A stretch of 64,000 nucleotides of DNA, taken from positions 1-64,000 of the forward strand of contig JAKACX010000006.1 of assembly GCA_021821055.1 (NCBI GenBank). The letters run 5' to 3'. A program made the position numbers and the translations under genes. Below are positions 15,814 to 25,700 of the stretch, piece after piece. The notes under the pieces are model-generated. The model had not been told where the DNA came from and made no database searches. It was given only the letters and a program-made list of their open reading frames with translations. Source of the DNA: Bacillota bacterium. GTDB lineage: Bacteria > Bacillota > Bacilli > Alicyclobacillales > SLC66. Numbering within the stretch: the stretch's first letter is position 1; each line of letters starts with the position of its first letter.

Positions 15814-17933
15814 TGTCGGCTCCCCTCTTCGGCCGTCGGCCGACTCACAATATGGCCTGCCTGGACGGCCGACTCCCAGTAGAAGTAGCGCATGTCCCGT
15901 CCATTGAACATTATACCTACTTTGTGTCCATTCGCGAACATATCCTCTACGGAAGATATGATTCCCGATCCAAACAGGCGATGGAAGGCCGGTGCGCCCG
16001 CCACGGGAGGGCCCGCGGCAACAGCGGTGACGGCGGCCACCTGCTCGCGCTGCGGCGGCCGGGTTCCCCCGAACCTGTGCCCGGCGCGCTGCCCCGCCAG
16101 GCCAAGTTCGACCGCAAAGCGCGACGGAGCAGTGTCGCGGTGCCCCGTGCGGCGCGCGTGGCTCAGGTGTAGTTCCGTGCGCGCCCGCGTCACGGCCACA
16201 TACAGAAGCCTGCGCTCTTCTTCCAGATTCGCCGCCGCGCCGTCGCCGTCCGGCCCGTCGATCAGCGCCTTGACGTGCGGTGTCCACCCCTCCTGCAAGC
16301 CGATCACGTACACACAGTCAAATTCCAGTCCCTTCGCGCCGTGGAACGTCAGCAGCCGCACATCTGCGGCGGTGTTGGCGCTCGCGGGCGGCGCGCGGTG
16401 CAGTCCGTCGAGCTCCTCCAGCCACGACGAGAGCGAAACCGCCCCCGCGACGCGGTCCAGGAGCGTGTCCATGGCGCAGAAAGCCGTCTCAAGACTGACG
16501 CCGGACGACCGTTCCACACGTCTGAGATACGGTGTGTACATCGTGAGGATGCGGTCGACGGCCGACGGCGGCGCCAGGTTCGCGAGGACGTCGAGCAGCC
16601 GTTCGAAGCCGCTCAAGGCCAGCGGATCGGTGGACTCGGCCCGGGTCGCCGCGGCCAGTTGGTCCCGGGTGGCGGCGTTCCACTGCGCCTGCGAGGCGCG
16701 TTGCCGGCCGCCGGTCCAGCGCAGATAATCGGCGTAGGCCCGCCCGCAGTCGACCGATCGGCTTGCGGCGCGCAAGAGGCGCACGACGGGCGCGACGTAG
16801 GGCTGATCGTACAGAAATGTTGATTGATCCGCCGACTGGCAAGCGACACCTGCGGTGCGCAACGCCTCCGCCACCAGTGCCAATTGTTGATGCGTCCGCG
16901 CCAGTATGGCAACCGTGCCTGCGTGGCGGCGCAGCGCGCGCGCCGTCCCCTCCGCGATGTGGCGGGCCTCCGCAAACGTGTCGGGCCAGGCGGTCCACGT
17001 TGGTCGCGGACCCGCCCCAACCGCACTGACCATGGTCTTCTTTGCGCTGCGCGCACGGTTGTGCGCGATCAGTCGCTGGGACAGGGCGACAACGGGATCG
17101 GCACTGCGAAAATTGTGCTGTAGCACGACTTCCCGCGCCCGGGGGAAGTGGGCGCGAAAACGCTGAAGCAGATCGGGAACGGCGCCGCGAAAGCGATAGA
17201 TGCACTGATCGTCGTCGCCGACGACCGCGATGTTGGCCCGCGCCGCGGCCAGTGTCTGAAGGCTCTCCCACTCAATGGGATTCGTGTCTTGAAACTCGTC
17301 CACCATGAGATGGCGCACCGCGTCGGACAGACCCGCGCAAAACCCGGCGTCCGTCGCGAGGTGTCTGCGAAAGGCAAGGAGGATGTCGTCGAAGTCCCAC
17401 AGTCCCTGCTCTTCTTTCAGGCGTGCGTAGAGCAAAAGCGCCGGCTCAAAGCGTCGGGCGGCCGGCGATGGCCTCGCGGCCACGGACAGCGTCAGGTGTT
17501 GTTCGAATTCCTCTACGGCCTCCTTGCGCGCCGGCATACGGACGGCGCCGAGCGCCTGCGCAAGCAGTTTCTGCCGCTGCGCGGCCGTCATCAAGTGCGG
17601 ATTCTCCCTGCCGGCACGCAGCATCCAGCGCAGGAACAGCGAATGGAACGTCCCCGCATGGACAGCCGTCAGAAGCGGGTCGATCCGGCCGAGCCGTTCG
17701 CGCAGTTCCGCGGCGCTCTTGCGCGTAAAGGTAAACACGGCGATCTGCTCAGGACGGACCCCGCGTTCCCAACACAGGAACGCGCAGCGGCTTGTGATCA
17801 CGGCCGTCTTCCCGCTGCCGGGCCCCGCGTGCACGAGGAGCGGTCCCGCGTCGTGCGTCACGGCCTTCAACTGCTCTGCCGTGAGCTTCAGTTGCAGACC
17901 GGAGAGACGGCGGACGAACAGATCCTCGCTCAA
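15810..17933 (-). CDS. UvrD/PcrA-like superfamily 1 DNA helicase
   Basis: ATP-dependent 3'-5' DNA helicase of the UvrD/Rep group. The 707 residues carry the Q-motif LTAEQLKAV, Walker A AGPGSGKTAV (about 36-45), motif Ia VFTFTRKSAAELRERL, Walker B DEFQDTN, motif III VVGDDDQCIYRFRGA, motif IV VLQHNFRS, motif V LLTFHGAKGLEFD, and motif VI YVAVTRART. All key residues look intact. The C terminus (about 630-700) has a segment with FGSGIISSVEDMF that resembles the PcrA Tudor-like tail. It overlaps the small upstream gene and the downstream ccpA by four bases each, so translation is coupled. A second uvrD-type gene is likely elsewhere in the genome, so the cellular role is open. Confidence 0.93.
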   Translation of the reverse strand: MSEDLFVRRLSGLQLKLTAEQLKAVTHDAGPLLVHAGPGSGKTAVITSRCAFLCWERGVRPEQIAVFTFTRKSAAELRERLGRIDPLLTAVHAGTFHSLFLRWMLRAGRENPHLMTAAQRQKLLAQALGAVRMPARKEAVEEFEQHLTLSVAARPSPAARRFEPALLLYARLKEEQGLWDFDDILLAFRRHLATDAGFCAGLSDAVRHLMVDEFQDTNPIEWESLQTLAAARANIAVVGDDDQCIYRFRGAVPDLLQRFRAHFPRAREVVLQHNFRSADPVVALSQRLIAHNRARSAKKTMVSAVGAGPRPTWTAWPDTFAEARHIAEGTARALRRHAGTVAILARTHQQLALVAEALRTAGVACQSADQSTFLYDQPYVAPVVRLLRAASRSVDCGRAYADYLRWTGGRQRASQAQWNAATRDQLAAATRAESTDPLALSGFERLLDVLANLAPPSAVDRILTMYTPYLRRVERSSGVSLETAFCAMDTLLDRVAGAVSLSSWLEELDGLHRAPPASANTAADVRLLTFHGAKGLEFDCVYVIGLQEGWTPHVKALIDGPDGDGAAANLEEERRLLYVAVTRARTELHLSHARRTGHRDTAPSRFAVELGLAGQRAGHRFGGTRPPQREQVAAVTAVAAGPPVAGAPAFHRLFGSGIISSVEDMFANGHKVGIMFNGRDMRYFYWESAVQAGHIVSRPTAEEGSRQ

Positions 17934-18151
17934 GGCAGGTAACGCGCGATGAAGCCGCTGACGCGTTCAATCCGTCGTTCGATCCGGCGCTTCTCCGCCA
18001 GCAGCGACGATATGCGTTCGAGGTTCTGCTCCTGGAAATGCACGACGGCGGACGCCTCCAGCTTGGTCATCTGCCCCCGCCACGCATCCAGAACCGTCAA
18101 CAGGCGCCGCTTTCTTTCATCTCTGGCGATTGGACTACCGTCTGAGAGCAT
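17930..18151 (-). CDS. Small helical protein upstream of the helicase
   Basis: 73 residues, highly charged, predicted by eye to be mostly helix (about 10-70, with a heptad-like pattern around LEASAVVHFQEQNLERISSLL). The ATG at 18151 has AGAGGAG upstream, and the stop overlaps the helicase start by four bases. A longer frame to 18262 exists but has no better ribosome site. I do not recognise the family. The coupled arrangement suggests a partner or accessory of the helicase; that is inference. Confidence 0.6.
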   Translation of the reverse strand: MLSDGSPIARDERKRRLLTVLDAWRGQMTKLEASAVVHFQEQNLERISSLLAEKRRIERRIERVSGFIARYLP

Positions 18152-18179
18152 CGCGCAAGCTCCTCTCTGTACAGACCGT

Positions 18180-18440
18180 TTATCTCCTGCGGCCTTCCTC
18201 CACATCGCGCAAACGATGCTGCCAGCGTTCCACGAAGACGGACAGTTCGTTCCGAAACTCACGGGTGAGCTTCTGTTCTTCCATGAGCAGCGAGATGCCC
18301 CCGAGGTCCTCTTCGCGAAACAGTTGCATCACCCGGACCGCCAGTTCGCCGTCCTGCTGCGCGGCGGTCGTCTCGCGCTGAAATTCACGCATGAGGTCGA
18401 TGACCGTCCGTATCGTGGTGGCAAAGCTTGGATTCTCCAC
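18180..18440 (-). CDS. Small helical protein, first gene of the helicase run
   Basis: 86 residues, charged and helical throughout, with arginine-rich C terminus. It starts at a GTG (18440) ten bases after GGGAGGGG and ends 28 bases before the next small gene. No family recognised. With the 73-residue protein it forms a conserved-looking lead into the helicase gene. Confidence 0.6.
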   Translation of the reverse strand: MENPSFATTIRTVIDLMREFQRETTAAQQDGELAVRVMQLFREEDLGGISLLMEEQKLTREFRNELSVFVERWQHRLRDVEEGRRR

Positions 18441-18489
18441 GTAATACGATCCCCTCCCGATGTGTAAAAGCTGCGTCCATCCCGGTAGT

Positions 18490-18999
18490 TCAGTCCTGTG
18501 CGAGCGACCGCCGCGCCGCCTGCTGACCCGCCGTTTCCATCTGGCGCAAGGCGCCGCGGCAACGTCCGCAGACGTAGCGCGTCAGGTCGATCCGCCTGCG
18601 CCTGCGGTACTTGGCTCCGCAGGCGCTGCAGCAGTACTCGACAATCCGCTCGGCGCCAGGCGTGCAAAGCGGCGTGGCATAGCGCGCGCCGCCGACGCGC
18701 CGCAGCAGTTCGCGAAACTCCTCGTCCCCGTGGCGGTAGCCGCGATTTGTAATATGTAGATGATAATGGCACAATTCATGCCGAATGGCGCCGAGCAGCT
18801 CGGACAATCCATGGACGGCGACATGGCGCGGATTGAACTCCAGGTTATGAGATCCCAGAAGGTAACGGCCGCCCACCGTCCGCAACCGCGGATTGAAGCG
18901 GCATGCATGATGAAAGTCCATGCCAAAGTCGCGCAACGACACCTCTCTGACCAAAGCGAGCAATTCGGCGTCAGTCGAGGGTACTCCTGGATCCGCCAA
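18490..18999 (-). CDS. SprT-like zinc metalloprotein
   Basis: SprT-like family protein. The core shows HELCHYHLH (about 74-82), the HExxH-type zinc site, in a fold like eukaryotic Spartan. A C-terminal zinc ribbon uses CSAC and CGRC (about 123-145). About 169 residues, close to the Bacillus SprT-like protein. I chose the TTG at 18999, which has GGAGG seven bases before it; an upstream ATG at 19032 would add 11 residues with a poor ribosome site. It is divergent from the phosphoesterase gene. No substrate is known, and protease activity is assumed from the motif. Confidence 0.85.
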   Translation of the reverse strand: MADPGVPSTDAELLALVREVSLRDFGMDFHHACRFNPRLRTVGGRYLLGSHNLEFNPRHVAVHGLSELLGAIRHELCHYHLHITNRGYRHGDEEFRELLRRVGGARYATPLCTPGAERIVEYCCSACGAKYRRRRRIDLTRYVCGRCRGALRQMETAGQQAARRSLAQD

Positions 19000-19038
19000 G
19001 GCGGCACCTCCGATGACTGCGTTGTCCCCCATCTTTCA

Positions 19039-19047
19039 TGGTACAAT
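19039..19047 (+). promoter_or_regulatory. Extended -10 promoter for the phosphoesterase gene
   Basis: TGG-TACAAT (19039-19047) forms an extended -10 on the plus strand. A TTGTCC at 19022-19027 is only 14 bases away, so the -35 is doubtful. Transcription would start near 19054, a few bases before the ribosome site of the next gene. Confidence 0.5.
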
Positions 19048-19071
19048 CCTTCCGGAAAGGGGGCAAGCTCC

Positions 19072-19764
19072 ATTCGCATATTTGCCATCGCAGATTTGCA
19101 TTTGTCGTTTGGGAGCATGAAACCCATGGACATCTTCGGGGAGGCGTGGCGCCGGCACGCGGAGCGGCTCGAGGCGGCCTGGAACGAAGCGGTCACGGAC
19201 AACGACATCATCCTTGTCGCGGGGGATATCTCGTGGGCCATGCGGGAGATCGACGTGTTGCCGGACATCGCGTTTCTGGCGGGACTGCCTGGGCGCAAGA
19301 TCCTGCTCAAGGGGAACCACGACTACTGGTGGAGTACGCGCGCGCGGGTTCAGAGGCTGGCGCCTTCCGATCACGTGCTGCAGACCAACGCCGTCGAACT
19401 GCCTGACGTCACGGTCGTGGGAACGCGCGGCTGGGAGTTGCCCGGAGGCGACAGGCTGACGGACGACGACCGCCGGATCTACGGCCGCGAGGTGGAACGC
19501 CTGCGACTGTCCCTGGAACAGGGCGCGCGCACCGGAAAGCCGTTGCTCGCCATGATGCACTATCCGCCCCTGCCCGCGGACGGATCACCGACGCCTTTCT
19601 CAGCGCTCCTGGAGCGGTTCGCGGTGCAACGGTGCGTGTATGGACACCTGCATGGCGCCGCTCAACGAAATCGTGTAGAGGGTGTCGTGCGCTCCGTCGA
19701 ATACCACCTGGTGGCCGGAGATTTTCTCGCGTTCCGCCCCAAATTGATCGCGCCCCCGGTGTAG
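19072..19764 (+). CDS. Metallophosphoesterase (calcineurin-like), probable ATT start
   Basis: Binuclear-metal phosphoesterase; substrate unknown. Motifs are ADLHLS near the N terminus, VAGDISW, LKGNHDYWW, MMHYPPL, and GHLHG near the C terminus, in the family order D-x-H, GD, GNHD, H, GHxH. About 230 residues. The frame has no ATG, GTG or TTG near the first motif: aligning to relatives puts the start at the ATT of 19072. That ATT lies eight bases after AAAGGGGG. The next in-frame TTG would remove the metal-binding DLH. The gene stands alone on the plus strand between sprT-like and folE. Confidence 0.85.
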   Translation: MRIFAIADLHLSFGSMKPMDIFGEAWRRHAERLEAAWNEAVTDNDIILVAGDISWAMREIDVLPDIAFLAGLPGRKILLKGNHDYWWSTRARVQRLAPSDHVLQTNAVELPDVTVVGTRGWELPGGDRLTDDDRRIYGREVERLRLSLEQGARTGKPLLAMMHYPPLPADGSPTPFSALLERFAVQRCVYGHLHGAAQRNRVEGVVRSVEYHLVAGDFLAFRPKLIAPPV

Positions 19765-19814
19765 TGGGGTCGCCGCCCGGGACGGCAGACCCGGCTGCCG
19801 AACGTCCGGTCTCT

Positions 19815-20384
19815 CTACGCGGGTCTGCGCATCAGCGCAAACACCTCGGCGCGCAACTGCGCGTCCTGCGCGTATTGCCCGCGCACGGCCGTCGTCACGG
19901 TCTTTGTGCCGGGCTTGTTCACCCCGCGCATGGCCATGCACATGTGTTCCGCTTCCACCATGACCGCGACGCCGACCGGATCAAGCCTCGAGACGAGCGC
20001 ATCGGCCACGGTCGCCGTCAGACGCTCCTGCAGTTGCGGCCTCCTGGCGGCGCTCTCCACGAGACGGGCAAGCTTGGACAGACCCGTGATGCGCGAACCC
20101 TGCGGGATGTAGGCCACATGGGCATGCCCAAAAAAGGGCACCAAGTGGTGTTCGCACATGCTGTAAAACGTGATGTCGCGAACGAGGACGACCTCGTTGT
20201 GGTCTTCATTGAAAATCGTCGTCAACTCTTCCTCTGGATCGCGGTGCAATCCAGAGAACACTTCGCGGTACATGCGGGCCACGCGCGCAGGAGTCTGCGC
20301 GAGACCCTCCCGGTCCGGATCCTCTCCGACCGCCTCGAGAATCATGCGCACGGCCCGTTCAATCTTCTCCTCATTCGGAAGCAC
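19815..20384 (-). CDS. folE: GTP cyclohydrolase I (FolE)
   Basis: Converts GTP to 7,8-dihydroneopterin triphosphate, the first step to folate and related pterins. The 189 residues contain the zinc site [12 protein letters not shown] (about 80-91) and the later [11 protein letters not shown], which supplies the second cysteine. [10 protein letters not shown] and QERLT complete the family signature. I chose the GTG at 20384, preceded by AAGGGGAG at eight bases; the frame stays open to 20471 but there runs into the methyltransferase gene. No other folate or queuosine gene is in the window. Confidence 0.95.
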   Translation of the reverse strand: MLPNEEKIERAVRMILEAVGEDPDREGLAQTPARVARMYREVFSGLHRDPEEELTTIFNEDHNEVVLVRDITFYSMCEHHLVPFFGHAHVAYIPQGSRITGLSKLARLVESAARRPQLQERLTATVADALVSRLDPVGVAVMVEAEHMCMAMRGVNKPGTKTVTTAVRGQYAQDAQLRAEVFALMRRPA

Positions 20385-20451
20385 CCACGCCCACTCCCCT
20401 TTTGCCCATCGCGCTTTGACGCACGTTCCGGCCGCTTGATTATAGACCAAA

Positions 20452-21171
20452 TCACGTCTTGTGCGCGACAAGCACGGCGTAGTGCAGCCAATGCGCGTAA
20501 CGCGCCATCAACTCGCCGTTGGCCTGCGTAACTTTCGCCACTTGGGCGGAAACCCCGCCCGGGTCGGGCTCCGCATGGTCGTCCAACAGATCGGGCTCCG
20601 GCATGAGGGCTGAGATCGGCCCGGAAAACAGCACGCGAACGCCGGACAGCCCGGCGTCCGCGATCAACGCCTTCCAGCCGCGCACCGTCGGAATCTCCGC
20701 CGCCCCGTACACCGCGCGCAAGTCCTGGAGCACCTCCGGCGGCAACTGCGCTGCGGCCGACATCTCGGTCTCGACGAGAACGCCGCCCCGACGCAGCACA
20801 CGCGCGTATTCGAGCAGCATTCGGCGCGCGGGATTGAACACGGTGACCGATTCGGCGATAACTACGTCAAACGACCCGTCCGGGAACGGCAGACGCCCGG
20901 GCTTCACGTGCAAAAACCGCGCGTCGAGCCCCATGGCGTCGTTGCGGCGGCGCGCTTTGTCCACCATCGTCCGGCGGATGTCCACGCCGGTCACGGTGGA
21001 ACCGCACCGTTTGGCGACCAGACAGGCCGTGCGTCCCGTGCCGCATCCGACGTCGAGCACGTCTGCGGACGGCTGGACCGCAACCTCTTCCAGCCATGCG
21101 AGCGTCATGCGAAAACCACCGGGATGCGCGCTCCCGATGCCGAGCGCGGCCAGCGCGTCATGGTAGTCCAC
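20452..21171 (-). CDS. Class I SAM-dependent methyltransferase
   Basis: Transfers a methyl group from S-adenosylmethionine to an unidentified acceptor. In 239 residues motif I is [12 protein letters not shown] (about 38-49), the acidic residue ending strand 2 is GVDIRR, and the post-motif region [13 protein letters not shown] follows. The fold is the UbiE/Cyp8-like class I fold. The C-terminal half is poorly conserved, so no substrate can be named. It precedes folE by 67 bases and may be in the same unit. Confidence 0.8.
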   Translation of the reverse strand: MDYHDALAALGIGSAHPGGFRMTLAWLEEVAVQPSADVLDVGCGTGRTACLVAKRCGSTVTGVDIRRTMVDKARRRNDAMGLDARFLHVKPGRLPFPDGSFDVVIAESVTVFNPARRMLLEYARVLRRGGVLVETEMSAAAQLPPEVLQDLRAVYGAAEIPTVRGWKALIADAGLSGVRVLFSGPISALMPEPDLLDDHAEPDPGGVSAQVAKVTQANGELMARYAHWLHYAVLVAHKT

Positions 21172-21279
21172 GGGTTACACTCCTCCTCGCCACGCCGTCG
21201 CACCGTGGGATCTATCCCACACCATACGCCGGAGCAACACACGGTGTGCCGCGCGCACAGTCGCGCGTTGCGGGGCGGA

Positions 21280-21308
21280 TTGCCTGGCGGGACGCGGGCG
21301 GTTATAGT
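21280..21308 (+). promoter_or_regulatory. SigmaA-type promoter for the 136-residue protein
   Basis: TTGCCT (21280-21285), 17-base spacer, TATAGT (21303-21308) on the plus strand. The transcript would begin near 21315, giving a leader of about 33 bases to the GTG at 21348. Confidence 0.7.
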
Positions 21309-21347
21309 GGAATGGACGCCACAGACGGTGAGCGAGGGGATTTGACA

Positions 21348-21758
21348 GTGGACGGTTCCCGTTCAAGACAAACAGCGTATGACGCGTACCTGATTCTCGT
21401 GGAGTTGCCAAACGATGACTTTTTTTCGGCGGAAGGTGTCTGCACCATCGGACCCGACGGGTCGTACACCGTATACTCAGACGACTCCCGTCACAACTTT
21501 TTGCGTCAGGCCATCTTGAAACACCCTCTGGAGGAACTCCTCGACGCTGGCGCCCGGCACCGCGGAGCGCTGGTCCGGTTGGAGGATCTCGCGGAGTACC
21601 GCGAACAACGGCAACTGGCGCCAGCCGCGCCTGAGGCGTTGCTCGCGGCGATGTACAGGGAGAATCGTGTCCGCCACTACTACCTCGCGCGCTACGCCCC
21701 CGCGGAGGATTGGGCGCTCCATGGGCGCCTCGCGCCGAGCAGTCGGCTGGAAAAATAG
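21348..21758 (+). CDS. Hypothetical protein, 136 residues
   Basis: A GTG start at 21348 follows AGGGGA by seven bases, and a good promoter lies upstream. The protein is acidic with a compact N-terminal half (about 10-60, with YDAYLILVEL) and a helical C-terminal part. I recognise no domain. Its last 67 bases overlap, in the opposite direction, the end of the NlpC/P60 gene, which is unusual but possible. The promoter and ribosome site argue for a real gene. Confidence 0.65.
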   Translation: MDGSRSRQTAYDAYLILVELPNDDFFSAEGVCTIGPDGSYTVYSDDSRHNFLRQAILKHPLEELLDAGARHRGALVRLEDLAEYREQRQLAPAAPEALLAAMYRENRVRHYYLARYAPAEDWALHGRLAPSSRLEK

Positions 21759-22585
21759 GGGTCGCCGAGAGTGGAGACGACAACGCCTGTCGACGAGTTT
21801 TGCGCATCGACGAAGCGCCCGGCGCCGACATAGACGCCTACGTGGGATGCGCCGGCGGCGTAGGTTGAAAAGAACAGCAGGTCTCCGGGCTGCAGCGCCC
21901 CGACGGGCACGGCGACGCCGAAGCGGTATTGCGCAAACGACGTGCGCGGCGCCGCGACGCCAACCTTGGCGAGTACATACTGCACGAGACCGGAGCAATC
22001 GAATCCGGTTTGCGGACTGTTTCCTCCCCAGACGTACGGGTCCCCGACGGCGGCCAGGGCGCTCGCCGCGATCCGCTGGCCGATCGAGAGCGCCGCCGCA
22101 TGCGTCTGGCTCCCGCCCGGCCCGCGCACCGCTGAGTCGACTGTCGCCTGCGCCGCCGGATGGAGCGGCCGCCCGAGCCTTGGACGGCGGAACCGCGCGT
22201 GTGCAATCCAGCGCACCGTTGCGTCCGCCTCCCTGGCGGAATTGCCCCGCACCGCCGTCCTGTCTGACGCCGCGCGCGCCCGTGCGGCGGCGAGTCGCCG
22301 CACGCCGAGCTTCCGGCTCGTGCGCAGGGCGAGGCTCGTTGCGGTGCGCGCGAATTCCCGACGGAATCCGGTCAGGTCGTCCTGCAATGCGCGCGCGAGG
22401 GATGCGGTGGCCAGGGAGAACCTGGCATGAGGAAGACGTGTCCCCCTGTCTGACTTCGCGCCGTTTTCGGTTCCCGGCGCTGCGCCGCGCGCCGCGGCCG
22501 CGCCAGCCGGTCCATGTGCGGTGACCGCCAACAGAGCCAGGCAGACGCTTGCCCCAAATGAATAGAAGCGTTTCACTTCAGGCAT
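21692..22585 (-). CDS. Secreted NlpC/P60 peptidoglycan endopeptidase
   Basis: Exported cysteine peptidase likely to cut between D-Glu and a diamino acid in peptidoglycan. The 297 residues begin with a signal peptide (about 9-30, ending AHGPAGA), followed by a long arginine-rich helical region. The catalytic domain (about 175-290) has the cysteine in DCSGLVQYVL and the histidine in SHVGVYVG. I chose the ATG at 22585, behind GCAGGGGG. The gene overlaps the convergent 136-residue gene by 67 bases. Function in growth or germination cannot be separated from the sequence. Confidence 0.9.
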   Translation of the reverse strand: MPEVKRFYSFGASVCLALLAVTAHGPAGAAAARGAAPGTENGAKSDRGTRLPHARFSLATASLARALQDDLTGFRREFARTATSLALRTSRKLGVRRLAAARARAASDRTAVRGNSAREADATVRWIAHARFRRPRLGRPLHPAAQATVDSAVRGPGGSQTHAAALSIGQRIAASALAAVGDPYVWGGNSPQTGFDCSGLVQYVLAKVGVAAPRTSFAQYRFGVAVPVGALQPGDLLFFSTYAAGASHVGVYVGAGRFVDAQNSSTGVVVSTLGDPYFSSRLLGARRPWSAQSSAGA

Positions 22586-22699
22586 CGCTGCACCCCCTGC
22601 AAGAGGATGTCCAATCGCCATTTTGCGACGTCAACAACAGCATATGAAGCAATCCCGGGAAATAGACGCCAGATTGAACCGCATTTTCATGATTGGCTG

Positions 22700-22740
22700 G
22701 TGAGCGGCCGCACATGGCGGTCACACCTGCGGCCGCTCAC
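22700..22740 (-). terminator. Stem-loop over the glutamate synthase stop codon
   Basis: A 13-base perfect inverted repeat (22700-22712 with 22728-22740), with the gltB stop at 22737-22739 inside one arm. No T run follows, so it may protect the 3' end or act with a factor. Confidence 0.5.
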
Positions 22741-25700
22741 TCCGTCGCCACGTCCTGGTCCGTCTGGCCGCTCCCCGCCTTGATCATCATGAAATGATCG
22801 TCCGGCGCCTCATAAAGCGGCGCGAGCCGTTGCGCCTCCTCTTGCTGCCCGGAACGGACCAGTTCTTTCTGGTAGGCGCTGAGCAGTTCCTGCACATCGA
22901 GGATGCCACCAGTGTCCAGCCGCACGATTGACACCTTCGCGCCCTTGGCGATTCGCCGGCGGACGGCCTCGACGGTCAACCCCATTTCCGGTTGAATCCG
23001 GACGTACACGACACCGCCTGTCATGCCGGAACAGATCCAGGGCCCGGGATCGCCCAGAACGAGCGCCCGACCGCCCGTCATGTACTCGAACGCGAAGCCT
23101 TTCATGTTGGCGCGGTTGGCCACGCCGGCCCGCGCATCGTCCAGCGGCGTCGAGACCTCTCCGCCAATAATCACGTCCGCGCCCGACAGGCGGATCCCCG
23201 CCCGTGAATCGGCATTGCCCTGCACGATAAACAGGCCCCGTTGCGCCCCGTAAGCCAGGCCTTTTCCCACGCAGCCGTTGATCCGCACGCCGTGCCGATT
23301 CAGCCCGCGCAGGATGATGACCTTGCCGCCAAGGGAACCCTTGCCCACGCCGTCCTGTGCGCCGCCCTCCACGCGCAGGTGCATGCCCGTCGCGTTGTAG
23401 GCCGCGAAGCCATTGCCGACGACCGACCCACTCACGAGCTTGACCGACGCGCGGGACAATCCCTTGCGGCGTTCGCGAATCTCCTGTCGCACCACAGACC
23501 CGGACAGCATGCCGCCGATCACCCTCTCGCCGGAATGGACGCTGTCGGCGCCAAACGACAGCGTCTCGCTGCCCACCGCCATGGCGCTGACCGCCTGCTC
23601 GCCCAACTGCGCAGTGAGTGAATGGGCGCTGAGGCTGCTCGGTCGCACCGTGCGGTACATGTACCGATACGGCGCGCTCGAATGGTGGTCGATCAGGTCC
23701 CGCAGGTCCACCCGGTCCAGGCCCCTGGTCTGCCGCAGCAACTGGGATTGCCCGACCAACTCCTGCAAGGACGTCGCGCCAAGTTGGGCGACGAGCGCGC
23801 GCACTTCGCCCGCGACGCCTTCAAAGAACCGGCGCAGACTCGCGACCGCGCGCTCCAATTCACGCGGTTCAAACGCCTTGAGGCCGTGATCCTTGGCCTC
23901 GTCGCGCGTCTCGATCTGCGTGGCGATACCCACGTGGCACGTGTCAAGGTGGCAACCGCGACACCCCGTACATCCGATGGCGATCATGGACATGGTCCCA
24001 AATCCGATGCGGTTGGCGCCGAGCAGCACCATCTTCACGACATCGCGGCCGCTCTTGATGCCGCCGTCGCACCACAGTTCGACCAGATCGCGGATTCCCG
24101 CGTCCAGCAGCGCTTCGTGGGCCAGTTTTACGCCGATCTCGACCGGCAAGCCGACGTGTTTGAGCGCGTGGATTCTCGCCGCACCCGTTCCGCCGTCAAA
24201 GCCGCTGAGCGTGATGACATCGGCTCCCGCCTTGGCAATGCCGACGGCGATCGTGCCGATGCCCGGCACGACAGGCACCTTCACGCTGACCTTGGCGCGC
24301 GGATTGACCGTCTTCAACTCGTCGATCATCTGTGCCAAGTCTTCGATTGAATAGATGTCGTGGTTGTTCGATGGAGAAATCAGGTCCGTTCCCTTGCGCG
24401 CGTTACGGGCGTTTGCCACCTTGACCGAAACCTTCGACCCGGGAAGATGCCCGCCTTCCCCCGGTTTCGCGCCCTGCCCGATCTTGATCTCGAGCAGATC
24501 GGCGCTGTTGCAGAGTTCGGCGTTGACCCCGAAGCGCCCCGAGGCGATCTGGTGCCCGCGATTCTTCGCGTACCGGCCGAGCATGTCCTTGATTTCGCCG
24601 CCTTCTCCGTTGAGCGAGATCATGTCCAGTTGTTGGGCCGCCGTCGCGTACGCGCGAAATGCGGTCTCCCCTTGCGAACCGAACGACATGGAACTGATCA
24701 GGAACGGCAGCGCGTGCTCACCGACCGAAAGATCGACCTCCGCAGGCTCGACGCTGCTGTTTTCATCCACCTTCAGATCGAGGATATGGCGCAGGGAAAC
24801 CGGCTGCCTGCCTTCCAGATCATACAGCTTAGCCACAAAGTCATCGTAGCTGCCCGTCCCGGCGGCGGCGTCGCCGGCGGCTTTCCAGATACGGGGCCAA
24901 AGCTGGTACGGGCGCGCCACCGTCGCCCGCGGCGCCCGGAGCAGTTCAGCCCGTTGGCGCGCGGTGACAAGGAACGCTTCGAGTGTCGAGCCCGGCGCTC
25001 GTTCATCGAAGAACGCGCGCACTTCAAGCACGTCGGCTACGTCGCGTGAAAGTCCCACGCCCGAGAACAGGCGGTCGTAACCGCGCAGCTCGTGGATCCC
25101 AAGCGTGGAGATGACTTTTTCCAATCCCTTGGTCAGGGCCACGTACGCGTTCTCGACGCCCTTCCACTCGTCGTAGGCGTGCGCGCCTTCAAAGTACAGG
25201 TACGGGCATACCGCCTCCGCCCCGAGACCTGCCAGGACGGCGATGTCGTGCAGGTTGCGCACCGCGCCGGAACGCACGACGAGGCTGGCCAGACGCCGCG
25301 CGCTCTGACCGTCCTGACGCAGGTCGCGCAGGGTCTTGTGCGCGACGCTCACGGCAAGTGCGGGGTCGACAAACGTGCCGCCGTCGTCAAACGAGAAACG
25401 GTCGTCCAGGACAATGACCATGGCGCCACTGCGCACCGCCGCCCTCACTTCATCGCCAAGCCGCGCGAGCGCGTCCTGCAGCGTCTCGTCGGCGGTCACT
25501 CTCGGATACAGTTCCACACAGGCCGTGTCCGCCGAGTGTTGGAAGTATTCAATGACGTCCTCGAACAACTGGGTGCCAAGTTTGTGCGCGAGCGTGCGAT
25601 AACGGTCCGGCTCATCAAGCGAGTGCCCGCCGAGCAGGATCGGACTCTGCAACTCCAAATGAAGGGCGTGTTCGAGAATCGCGCCGCTCGGCGACGGACG

